Assembly (NCBI GenBank): GCA_041651175.1 | Contig: JBAZJT010000032.1 | Span: 1 to 14,591 of the forward strand | Origin: Elusimicrobiales bacterium | Lineage (GTDB): Bacteria; Elusimicrobiota; Elusimicrobia; Elusimicrobiales; Elusimicrobiaceae | Length of the DNA stretch: 14,591 bases | Reading direction: 5' to 3' | Part shown: positions 5,163-12,486 of the stretch, one piece after another | Layout of the letters: each line of letters starts with the position of its first letter | Position numbering within the stretch: the first letter of the stretch is position 1 | Made by a program: the position numbers and the translations under genes | Notes under the pieces: model-generated | What the model saw: the letters and a program-made list of their open reading frames with translations, nothing else | What the model was told of the DNA's origin: nothing | The model's database searches: none

Positions 5163-6605
5163 ATGATGCGGAAAAATAGCGTCTTTTTCGCGCTGGCTTT
5201 TGCGGCTTTTGTGTGCGCCGCGCCGCGCTGCGCGTCCGCGTCAACCGTGTTATCCGAGCTTAAGGGCCTGGGCGGGGACATCGCCGAGCCGCCCATGCCG
5301 CAGGACCCCAAACCCGACAACGATTTGCAGCCCGGCCGGGAAAGCGAATGGACGGTGATGGTCTATATCAACGGCAAAACCGACCCCCGGGGCGAGGTTG
5401 ACCAGGCCATAAAAAGCATGGAGCAGGCCGGCTCCACCAAGGACGTCAAGATAGTCGTGGAGGCCTCCCGCAACGACTGGAACGACAACGGCAGGATCTG
5501 GTCCGGCAGCAAGCGGCTTTTCATCGCAAATCCCGAAGACAATCTGCGCACGGTGACGCTCCAGAGCAAGGAGCGCTCCGACAAAGACGACTGGCGCAAT
5601 ATAGCCAAATTCGCGGTCTATGCGAAGAAAAATTTCCCTGCCCGGCATTACATGGTGGTCCTCTGGGACAGGGCCGCGCTGAAACCGCTGCAGAAAAGCT
5701 CCGCCGGCGCCCGCGACGGCGACGCGGAGGATGCCGAATCCTCCGGCGCGGAAATAGGCGGCGGGGGGGACAACACGGTGGTGGAGATGGGCGAGGTCAT
5801 GCAGCGCATTTCGCGCACGCTGCGCAAGAAGATAGACATATTCGCGCTGGACGCCGGCAACATGGCCGACGCCTCCGTGAACGCGCAGATATACAATAAC
5901 ACCGAGTATATCGTTTCCGCGCAGGGAGACTGCTTCAATCTCCGCTACGAAAAATTTCTGGGCGCGCTGCGCAAGTCGCCTTTCATGCAGGGCGATGATG
6001 TGGCCAAGTCGGCAGTGTTCTCATACCGGGACTATTACAGCGTGGCCAGCAAAAAGCCCACCACCCTTTCCGCCGTCAAGTCGGAGAAAATGCGCGAGCT
6101 GGCGCAGTCGCTGCGCAGCTTGTCGGAAAAGGGGCGCAGGCAGGGCGATGTGTCCGCCATGAAAAAACTGCGCCCGCTGGAGTTTGAATTCAAGGATGAA
6201 TCCGGCCAGACCAACACAGATTTCAAGGATTTGGGCGATTTCGCCAAACTTGGTTCCGGCGCCAAATCCGGCGTGAAGGACGCTCCCCTGCGCCAGGCGC
6301 TCAAAAACATCAGGCGCGCGCTGTCGGGGCAGTCGCTGGTGATAGCCAACGGTCCGACGGGGAAATACAGGGGCAAGGCCACCGGCATTTCCGTCTATCT
6401 GCCGAAGAAGGATTACAAGAACGAGTTTGACGCCACCGCTCTGGCCAAGGATTCGGACTGGGACAAGTTCGCAAAGAAACTGGCCGGCAAAGACGGGCAG
6501 GGCGATTCCGCGCAGCCCGCCGGCGGGGGCGATGCTTCCGGCGGAGAAAATCAGGGCGGACAGGGCCAGCCGCCGCAGGACGGCGGAACGGAATCCCAGG
6601 AATAA
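5163..6605 (+). CDS. Exported clostripain-like (peptidase C11) protein lacking both catalytic residues
   Basis: The 480-residue protein has a signal peptide ending CASAS (cleavage near residue 27). A clostripain-like domain follows: EWTVMVYINGKTDPRGEVDQ (62-81), KIVVEASRNDW (96-106), DWRNIAKFAVYAKKNFPARHYMVVLWD (143-169). In active relatives the next residue is the catalytic His (WDHG); here it is Arg170 (WDRA). The catalytic Cys block (D-A-C-x-M) reads DAGNM (230-234), so Cys is Gly232. An acidic/glycine-rich insert (about 181-203) lies between them, and the C-terminal tail (about 456-480) is Gly/Gln/Pro-rich. The active paralogue at 9863-11218 aligns along the first half. ATG at 5163 or 5166 suits GAGG at 5154-5157. 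It is most likely a non-catalytic binding or regulatory protein outside the cytoplasm; peptidase activity by another route cannot be excluded. Confidence 0.85.
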   Translation: MMRKNSVFFALAFAAFVCAAPRCASASTVLSELKGLGGDIAEPPMPQDPKPDNDLQPGRESEWTVMVYINGKTDPRGEVDQAIKSMEQAGSTKDVKIVVEASRNDWNDNGRIWSGSKRLFIANPEDNLRTVTLQSKERSDKDDWRNIAKFAVYAKKNFPARHYMVVLWDRAALKPLQKSSAGARDGDAEDAESSGAEIGGGGDNTVVEMGEVMQRISRTLRKKIDIFALDAGNMADASVNAQIYNNTEYIVSAQGDCFNLRYEKFLGALRKSPFMQGDDVAKSAVFSYRDYYSVASKKPTTLSAVKSEKMRELAQSLRSLSEKGRRQGDVSAMKKLRPLEFEFKDESGQTNTDFKDLGDFAKLGSGAKSGVKDAPLRQALKNIRRALSGQSLVIANGPTGKYRGKATGISVYLPKKDYKNEFDATALAKDSDWDKFAKKLAGKDGQGDSAQPAGGGDASGGENQGGQGQPPQDGGTESQE

Positions 6606-6611
6606 CCGCAG

Positions 6612-7991
6612 TCAGGCCGTAATGTCGGTTCCCAGCCATTTGCCGGAGCGGAATCGGAAGTAAAACACCGCCGCCACCACGAACACATAAAAAATCATCC
6701 ACAGCCATACCAGTTCCATGCCGGCGTGCAGTTTGTTTATAAGGTAATAGGAGGGGGGCACAAACAAAGTCCATGCGCAGATGGTGGCGGCCGCCATCTG
6801 AAAGCGCGTGTCTCCGGCGCCGCGTATGGCGTCGCTGTAGATTATGCCTATCCCGTCAAAAATTATGAAAACCGCCAGCAGCCGTATCAGCGGGAGGGCG
6901 GCCCGCTCCACTGCGGCGAACTGCGCGTCCCCGGCGGCGCCGAACATCCCGGTAAACAGCGACGGCGCGGCAAGCAGGCACAGCGCGACCCCGCCCAGAT
7001 ATAATACCGCCAGCTTCACCGCGCTGTTGACCGAACGCACGGCAATATCCGGCCGCTTGCCGCCGATATACTGGCCCACAAGGGTCTGGGCCGCCATCCC
7101 TATTCCCAGCACCGGCATGAAGGCCATCATGTTTATGGAGAATATGATGTTGTTTGCCGCCAGCGCAGCCGCGCCGGCATTGCCCACCAGGAAAATGAAC
7201 ACCGTAAACGATGCCACATCCAGCATGAAGCCTATGCCGTTGGGCGTGCCGTATTTCAGCATCTGCATCAGCACGTCCGGCCTGGGGGACAGCAGCTTTG
7301 CCGTGCGGTATTTGCGCCTGTTCCGCGCCGACAGTATAAGCGCAAGATACGCCGCCGCCATTATCGCGTTTCCGGCTACAAGCGCGTAGGCCGCGCCGCG
7401 TATCCCCATGCCCAGGAAGAAAATCAGCAGCCATGAAAGCAGTATGTTGGCCCCGTTGCCGGCCAGGTTCACCGCCATTGTTATTTTCGTCCTGCCCCTG
7501 CCGGTGAAAAACGAGGAAAGCGCCGAGTTAAGCGGCAGCAGCCAGCCGCCCAGCATCAGTATGGCGAAATACTGCCGCTCCAGTATCTTAACCGCAGGCG
7601 CATGGCCGCTTGCGTTTATTATGTAAAGCCCCAGCGGCAGCATGGCCGCTATCGCGGCGCCGGATAACAGTGAAAGCCATGCCCCCTGCCAAAGCGACAC
7701 GCTCATCCGCGCGTATCTTTTCCCGCCGTAATGCTGGGCCACAAACACATTCGTGTATCCGGCCAGCCCCATAAAAAAAGTCATGAACGCGAAAGAGAGA
7801 ATGCCCGCCGGCACGCAGGCCGCCAGCGCGTCGCTGCTTACGCGGGAGAGGAAAATGCGGTTGACCACCTGCATTATGGTTGACGACGCGGTGGAAACCG
7901 ACAGCGGATACGCCAGCCGCCACACCTGGGCGATTCCGCCCTCCTCCGCGCGGCTGGAATTTGCGTGCCTGCGTTCCATGTCTGTCTGCAT
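6612..7991 (-). CDS. MATE family multidrug/metabolite efflux transporter
   Basis: The product is a polytopic membrane protein of about 460 residues with two halves of about six membrane segments each, the usual MATE size and topology. Typical stretches are IAQVWRLAYPLSVSTASSTIMQVVNRIFLSR near the N terminus, a loop GRGRTKITMAVNLAGNGANILLSWLLIF, and in the second half YGTPNGIGFMLDVASFTVFIFLVG with DAIRGAGDTRFQM. MATE proteins export cationic drugs or metabolites in exchange for Na+ or H+; the substrate here is unknown. The ATG at 7991 is chosen. A TTG three codons upstream (8000) and an ATG at 7979 are alternatives, and none has a clear Shine-Dalgarno sequence. The stop lies 6 bases from that of the convergent clostripain-like gene, with no terminator visible between them. 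Confidence 0.92.
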   Translation of the reverse strand: MQTDMERRHANSSRAEEGGIAQVWRLAYPLSVSTASSTIMQVVNRIFLSRVSSDALAACVPAGILSFAFMTFFMGLAGYTNVFVAQHYGGKRYARMSVSLWQGAWLSLLSGAAIAAMLPLGLYIINASGHAPAVKILERQYFAILMLGGWLLPLNSALSSFFTGRGRTKITMAVNLAGNGANILLSWLLIFFLGMGIRGAAYALVAGNAIMAAAYLALILSARNRRKYRTAKLLSPRPDVLMQMLKYGTPNGIGFMLDVASFTVFIFLVGNAGAAALAANNIIFSINMMAFMPVLGIGMAAQTLVGQYIGGKRPDIAVRSVNSAVKLAVLYLGGVALCLLAAPSLFTGMFGAAGDAQFAAVERAALPLIRLLAVFIIFDGIGIIYSDAIRGAGDTRFQMAAATICAWTLFVPPSYYLINKLHAGMELVWLWMIFYVFVVAAVFYFRFRSGKWLGTDITA

Positions 7992-8050
7992 AGCTTTCAA
8001 CCGCGCCGGCCTGCCGGCGCCGTCCGCCGGAACTGGGGGGACCTCAAGTC

Positions 8051-8067
8051 TATATTATCGCAATATA
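8051..8067. promoter_or_regulatory. Inverted repeat in the divergent MATE / membrane protein promoter region
   Basis: TATATT (8051-8056) and AATATA (8062-8067) form a 17-bp interrupted palindrome in the 160-bp gap between two divergent genes, in otherwise GC-rich sequence. On the minus strand it supplies a TGG-TATATT extended -10 look-alike for the transporter gene, so it could be an operator or simply the promoter core. Confidence 0.3.
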
Positions 8068-8160
8068 CCAGCCGCCGCGCACGGGCCGTTATGCCTATCC
8101 CGGAAAACAGGGCTCCGGCGGGCTTTTGCGCCGGGGCAAAACTTTGTACATCTATAAGAT

Positions 8161-9894
8161 ATGGGCAAGAAGCGCAGACTGGAAATGGAGACGCGGCAGC
8201 AGGCCCTGTCCGCGCGCGAAAGCAGGCTTAAATGGCTGCTGCTGGCAGTGCCGCTGGCCGTGTCGCTGGCGGTTTATTCCAGCTCCTTCGGCAATACGCT
8301 GCTTTACGGCGACGACGAGAACATAATCCTTCGCAACCGCTACCTTGACGGCTGGCAGTACCTGCCCGACGTGTTCCGCGGCAGCCTTATGAGCGGCTCC
8401 GGCGCGCCCTGCAACTTCTACAGGCCGCTTCAGACCGTTCTGTATATGCTGATAACGCAACTGTTCGGGCGCGGGCCCGTGTGGCCGTATCATCTGGCAA
8501 ACACCGTGCTGCACGGGCTGGCGGGCGCGCTGCTGGCGGTTATGCTGTTCATGCTCATCAAGCGGGCGGCGGAGGGGGGGAGTTGCGCGGCAGGGGCGGC
8601 CCGCGCCGCCGGCGCGGAATTTCCGGGATGGCATGTCTGGCTGGCGCTGGCCGGCGCGCTGGTATGGACGGTGCATCCGATTCATGTGGAGGAGGTGGCC
8701 CAGCCCACCGGCACGCAAAGCCCGATGCACGGGTTTTTCATGCTGGGGGTTTTCGTGTGCCTGCTGCGCGCGCTGCGCGCGCGCAAGGCTCAGGGCGGTT
8801 ACGGCCCGTGGCTGCTGCTGATGAATGCCGCGCTTGCGTTTGGACTGCTGTCAAAAGAGAGCGCGGCGGCGGCGGCGCCGGTGGCGCTGCTGCTGCATCT
8901 GGCCTGGTGCCGGCTGGGCGGAGAAAAGCCGGGGGATTTGGCGAAGATACATGCGCCGCTGTGGATTATAACCGGAGTTTACGTCGCGTTGCGGCTGACG
9001 GTCCTTAATTTCGGCGGCACATTGGATTTCTACTCGCGCGGGAACATTTTCACCGAGAATTTCTCTTACCGGTTCTACACCCTGCTTGCCGCCCTGGGCG
9101 AGGGGGTGCGCGTGTTTTTCTGGCCTTCCGGGCTGCATCCTGAAAGAAGCTGGCCTGTGTTTACGGATATGTCTGCGCCGGGCGTATGGGTTTCGGCCCT
9201 GCTGCTGTCGGCCTGCGGGATTTGGGCTGCGCTGCGCTGGCGCAGGGGCGCCGCGCTGCCGGGACTGGGGCTTGGTTTTTTCCTGATAGCCTATATGCCG
9301 ATGAGTAATCTGGCCGCCAAAATAAATTACCTCTTCTGCGAACACTGGTTCTACATCCCGTCTGCGGGGCTGGCGCTGTTGGTTTGCGCTATTGCGGCGC
9401 GTTCCCGCTCCGCCTCCGGGTTGACGGCGGCGCTGCTTGTTCTGGCTGTGCCGCTTGCCGCAGCGGCCTATGCGCGCAACCCGAACTGGCATGACCCGGA
9501 AACCTACTGCCGCTTTGTGCTGAAATGGGAGCCGCGGTCCGCCAAGACATGGAACAATCTGGCCATGGCGCTGGACGCGCGCGGCGACCAGCCCGGCGCG
9601 GCGGACGCCTATAACCGCGCCATTTCAATTTCGGACGAATATCCCCATACGCATTACAATCTGGCGCAGCTTTACCGGCGGCAGGGCAGGGTGAAAGAGG
9701 CCGTCGCCGAATATGAAAAAGCCCTGGCCATGTCGCCGGGATTTTACTATGCGCATATGCCGCTGGCGGAGATTTATTTCAGCGCCGGCCAGCCGGGAAA
9801 AACGCTGGAGCATTTGCTGAAGGTGAAGGAAATCTACCCGCTGTATCCCGATATAGACGCGGTTATCGCGCGGGCGCGGGCGCAAGTCCGCTGA
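8161..9894 (+). CDS. TMTC-like GT-C membrane protein with C-terminal TPR repeats
   Basis: The 577-residue protein has about ten membrane segments in its first 440 residues and three TPR units at about 462-563 (AKTWNNLAMALDARGDQPGA..AYNRAI, THYNLAQLYRRQGRVKEAVAEYEKAL, AHMPLAEIYFSAGQ). The first outer loop carries the acidic pair D51-D52 in LLYGDDENI, followed by FYRPLQTVLYML and WTVHPIHVEEV. This pattern belongs to GT-C superfamily proteins related to the TMTC O-mannosyltransferases. Such enzymes use lipid-linked sugars on the outer face of the membrane; neither donor nor acceptor is known here, and activity is inferred. ATG 8161 is used; ATG 8185 is an alternative, and neither has a strong ribosome binding site. 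Its 3' end overlaps the convergent protease gene by 32 bases. Confidence 0.8.
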   Translation: MGKKRRLEMETRQQALSARESRLKWLLLAVPLAVSLAVYSSSFGNTLLYGDDENIILRNRYLDGWQYLPDVFRGSLMSGSGAPCNFYRPLQTVLYMLITQLFGRGPVWPYHLANTVLHGLAGALLAVMLFMLIKRAAEGGSCAAGAARAAGAEFPGWHVWLALAGALVWTVHPIHVEEVAQPTGTQSPMHGFFMLGVFVCLLRALRARKAQGGYGPWLLLMNAALAFGLLSKESAAAAAPVALLLHLAWCRLGGEKPGDLAKIHAPLWIITGVYVALRLTVLNFGGTLDFYSRGNIFTENFSYRFYTLLAALGEGVRVFFWPSGLHPERSWPVFTDMSAPGVWVSALLLSACGIWAALRWRRGAALPGLGLGFFLIAYMPMSNLAAKINYLFCEHWFYIPSAGLALLVCAIAARSRSASGLTAALLVLAVPLAAAAYARNPNWHDPETYCRFVLKWEPRSAKTWNNLAMALDARGDQPGAADAYNRAISISDEYPHTHYNLAQLYRRQGRVKEAVAEYEKALAMSPGFYYAHMPLAEIYFSAGQPGKTLEHLLKVKEIYPLYPDIDAVIARARAQVR

Positions 9895-11218
9895 CAAAGC
9901 CGCCCCAGCCGGTTTGCCGGGCGAAGTCCAGGTCGCTGTACTTGTTGGCGGCTTCAAGGAGCGTGCCGGGCCGGCCCGGTATGTTGATGGCAAGGCCGCG
10001 GGCGCGGGAATAATCCTTGCCCGTCCTGTCCTTGCAGAAGCCGGTGTTTTTTATCACCAGTTCATTGGAAACGTATCCGGAAATTCCCAGCGAAAGCTCC
10101 CGCAGCTCCGCCGCCTGCGGAGGCAGCGCGGCGGCGTATATCTCCATAAAATTTCCCAGGTCGGCGTAAGAGGAAATGCTTTTGTCCGGGTCGCTTTTCT
10201 CGTCGCCCAACTCCATGCGCAGCACGCCCTCGCGGGCGGCGCTAAGCGCTTTGTTGCCGCCGGAAGGCGTAAGCTCCGCCCATTTGTCCAGCAGTGGCTT
10301 GAGGCCCGCAACCCTGTCCGCCCGCACAGCCGAAAGCTGCACGCCGTATTTCGTTTTTTCCAGCATGTCCAGCATGTCGGGGCGGGAATAAAGCTCTTTG
10401 AAGGAGTCCACGAAAATTTCGCCCAGCCGCTCCGGCCCCGCGTCCGGCTCGGCCTCCAGGCGGCGCACTATTGCGGCGAAATCAAAGCTGGGAAGCTGTA
10501 TGACTTCCTCGGAGCCAACTATGACGCGCGCATGCTTTTTCAATTCCCAGTCTATCTCGGCCATTTGCATGAAGCAGGCCATGGTGGCGAACACGTCCAC
10601 GCCGCCGGCTGACTCCAGCATCTGCTTGAGTTCGGCGGTTTTTACGTAGCTGCCGTTGTCAAAGTCGTGAGAGATGGAACGGTATCCCAGCGTCGGATTT
10701 TTAGGGTCCAGCCAGCCCCAGCCGTGGTCCCATACCAGCAGCATGTAGTGTTCCGCCGGGAAATTGGACTTGGCCCAGCGCACAAATCCGGCCAGATGGC
10801 GCCAGTCGCCCATGTCGGTCTGGGGGAAAGCCTCCAGCGGCGGGGAGCCTATTCTGGCGGTGTCGGAATCCCTGTGCACGAGATAGCGCCGCGCGCCGGC
10901 CCATTTCTCGTCCGGAGAATCCACGCCGGGCCAGCCGCTGCGCCCCAGTTCCGAGGTCACGGCCACCTCCGCCGAGGAGCCGGCCTCCTCCAGCTTGTTC
11001 ATGTCCTTGAGCGCGTAGGATTCCACGTCGTTTTTGCCGTTGAAGTAAAACATCAGCGTCCATTTGCGCGGCTTGGCATCGGGCGGGGCGGCGTTTGGCG
11101 CGGGCAGGGAAGCGGCGGCCTCGCGCATTTCTGAGAGGGGGGGCATCTGAAAACTCTCCGCGCAGGCGGCGGAGGCGAAACCGGATATTAACAGAGCGGG
11201 CAGGAGCGGGTTTGTCAT
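9863..11218 (-). CDS. Clostripain-like cysteine protease (peptidase C11), exported, catalytic residues intact
   Basis: The 451-residue protein begins with a signal peptide, MTNPLLPALLISGFASAACA, probably cut before ESF. The C11 domain starts at RKWTLMFYFNGKNDVESY (51-68). The catalytic His165 lies in HYMLLVWDHGWGW and the catalytic Cys215 in VDVFATMACFMQMAEIDWEL, the positions used by clostripain-type enzymes, which cleave after Arg (or Lys). Residues about 232-420 (VGSEEVIQLPSFDF, YADLGNFMEIYAAA, ARGLAINIPGRP) follow the family. An active enzyme outside the cytoplasm is expected; its substrate is unknown. The start is ATG 11218, preceded by a GGCGG within a small GC-rich hairpin (11226-11239) and no better Shine-Dalgarno site. 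It follows the exported unknown protein gene by 82 bases on the same strand and probably shares its promoter. It overlaps the convergent gene's 3' end. Confidence 0.92.
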   Translation of the reverse strand: MTNPLLPALLISGFASAACAESFQMPPLSEMREAAASLPAPNAAPPDAKPRKWTLMFYFNGKNDVESYALKDMNKLEEAGSSAEVAVTSELGRSGWPGVDSPDEKWAGARRYLVHRDSDTARIGSPPLEAFPQTDMGDWRHLAGFVRWAKSNFPAEHYMLLVWDHGWGWLDPKNPTLGYRSISHDFDNGSYVKTAELKQMLESAGGVDVFATMACFMQMAEIDWELKKHARVIVGSEEVIQLPSFDFAAIVRRLEAEPDAGPERLGEIFVDSFKELYSRPDMLDMLEKTKYGVQLSAVRADRVAGLKPLLDKWAELTPSGGNKALSAAREGVLRMELGDEKSDPDKSISSYADLGNFMEIYAAALPPQAAELRELSLGISGYVSNELVIKNTGFCKDRTGKDYSRARGLAINIPGRPGTLLEAANKYSDLDFARQTGWGGFVSGLAPAPAR

Positions 11219-11300
11219 CTGTGGACCGCCGTCCGGCGGCGCAAAATTTCAAAACTGCCTGGACCTCCGCATGCTGCCGTTTGCGGCTTTGCGTCGCGCG

Positions 11301-12185
11301 CTATGCGTCCGGCGGATTTGCGGCGTCGCTTTCAGCTCCGCCGGCGCTGTCCGCCGCATCCGCGCCGGGGCCGAACTGGCCGGCCTGAATGCTTGGCGCA
11401 TATCGCGGCGCAACGGTTTTTTTGCCGAATACTTCATAGACGGGTTTCTGGTCCCCGTAAGGTGACTTTACCCTGGCAACGAACTTGTCGCCGTATTTGC
11501 GGATCGTGAAGCGGTATTCGCCCATCACGGTGGAAACGCCGTTTCGCACCTGCACGGCTGCGTCGGAAAGCGGGGCGCGGTTGAACAGATTTATAAGCAC
11601 GGTGGCGGATCTTGTTGAAAAGTGAATGTACGGCTCCGTCCGCGTGTCGTTATACTTGAGCATCAGAAGCTGGATGTAAATCTGCTTGTCTTCCACCGGC
11701 GCGGTGTCGGTATCTGGAAAGTAGTGCTGGCTGCTGCTTTCGCAGGCGAACATCATTATGGAGTAGCCGGTATCCGGTTTTGCGGCCATGTACCACGTGC
11801 CGTACCGCCAGCCCAGCAGGTCGTTGGGAAGAATGCGGTCCGGGGTGCCTTTGGTATAGAGCGCGTCAAGTTTGCCGTACGCGGTGTCCGGTCCCGGCTT
11901 GGGGTCTTCCTCTTTCTCCTTATCCTTTTTATCCGCCTTGTCCGAGAGTTCGCCGGTGCCGTAGGGCATGGCGGGGCGCTGGTCATAATCGGCATGGGCG
12001 GGGACACCGGCATCCGCGGCAAGCAGGGGGATTTCCTGCGCCATCCGGTCCATGACGCGGCTCATCCGCGCCTGGGCTATTTCGGTGTCGCCGTCAAATT
12101 CATCGCCGACCACCTTGCCCATCTGCGCCAGGGCCGGTCCCGCGAAAAACAGTGACGCCGCGATTGCTATTCCAAGTCCTTTCAC
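11301..12185 (-). CDS. Exported protein of unknown function
   Basis: The product is about 294 residues. The signal peptide (KGLGIAIAASLFFAGPALA) ends in an ALA cleavage motif before QMG. A charged low-complexity stretch (SDKADKKDKEKEEDPK) at about 80-97 acts as a linker. The following region, about 100-265, looks folded: KLDALYTKGTPDRILPNDLLGWRYGTWYMAAKPDTGY, then many alternating strands (QIYIQLLMLKYND, MGEYRFTIRKYGDKFVARVKS). The tail is Ala/Gly/Asp-rich. I recognise no family. A GTG at 12185 is chosen because GGAG lies 7 bases upstream and Lys follows; an ATG two codons earlier (12191) has GGAG only one base away. A TATAAT box precedes it, and the active clostripain-like protease gene lies 82 bases downstream on the same strand, so the two proteins may act together outside the cytoplasm. 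Confidence 0.72.
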   Translation of the reverse strand: MKGLGIAIAASLFFAGPALAQMGKVVGDEFDGDTEIAQARMSRVMDRMAQEIPLLAADAGVPAHADYDQRPAMPYGTGELSDKADKKDKEKEEDPKPGPDTAYGKLDALYTKGTPDRILPNDLLGWRYGTWYMAAKPDTGYSIMMFACESSSQHYFPDTDTAPVEDKQIYIQLLMLKYNDTRTEPYIHFSTRSATVLINLFNRAPLSDAAVQVRNGVSTVMGEYRFTIRKYGDKFVARVKSPYGDQKPVYEVFGKKTVAPRYAPSIQAGQFGPGADAADSAGGAESDAANPPDA

Positions 12186-12219
12186 GCTCATGCTCCGCTG
12201 TCAAAATCCTGCCGCACGA

Positions 12220-12228
12220 ATTATACCA
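12220..12228 (-). promoter_or_regulatory. Extended -10 promoter for the exported protein / protease pair
   Basis: On the minus strand TGG-TATAAT (12228-12220) is a perfect extended -10 about 35 bases before the gene start. There is no good -35 at 16-18 bases, which extended -10 promoters tolerate. The rest of the 12,229-12,486 gap shows no gene I can support. Confidence 0.5.
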
Positions 12229-12486
12229 TACTCCCGCCGCGCCCGCATTGACGCCTGAAAGAGAAACCTCTCTCCGCGGCTGATGAGGATTATATGATGA
12301 AGCGCAAAACCCGCGCATGGGCCAAAGGACCTATATTTTGGGTTTCTCAAAAAAATGGCTTCCCGGACGCAAATGCGGCTCCCGGTCAGAGATTTCCCGA
12401 CGAGCATTTTCCCCGCGGGCCGCAATCCCGTTTTCGCTTTCCAAGCCTTGCCGGGGGATATTTGATAAAATCTGACCGGAGGATTT

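Noticed and set aside
5081..5320. N-terminal extension of the IS3 transposase frame
   Set aside because: The frame stays open but is antisense to the clostripain-like gene and its promoter, and the residues do not resemble transposase. It is chance extension in GC-rich sequence.
5163..6605. Loss of catalytic residues as a sequencing or frame error
   Set aside because: The frame is intact on both sides of each site and the flanking motif residues (HYMVVLWD; DIFALDAGNM) are in register, so single in-frame substitutions are the simplest reading.
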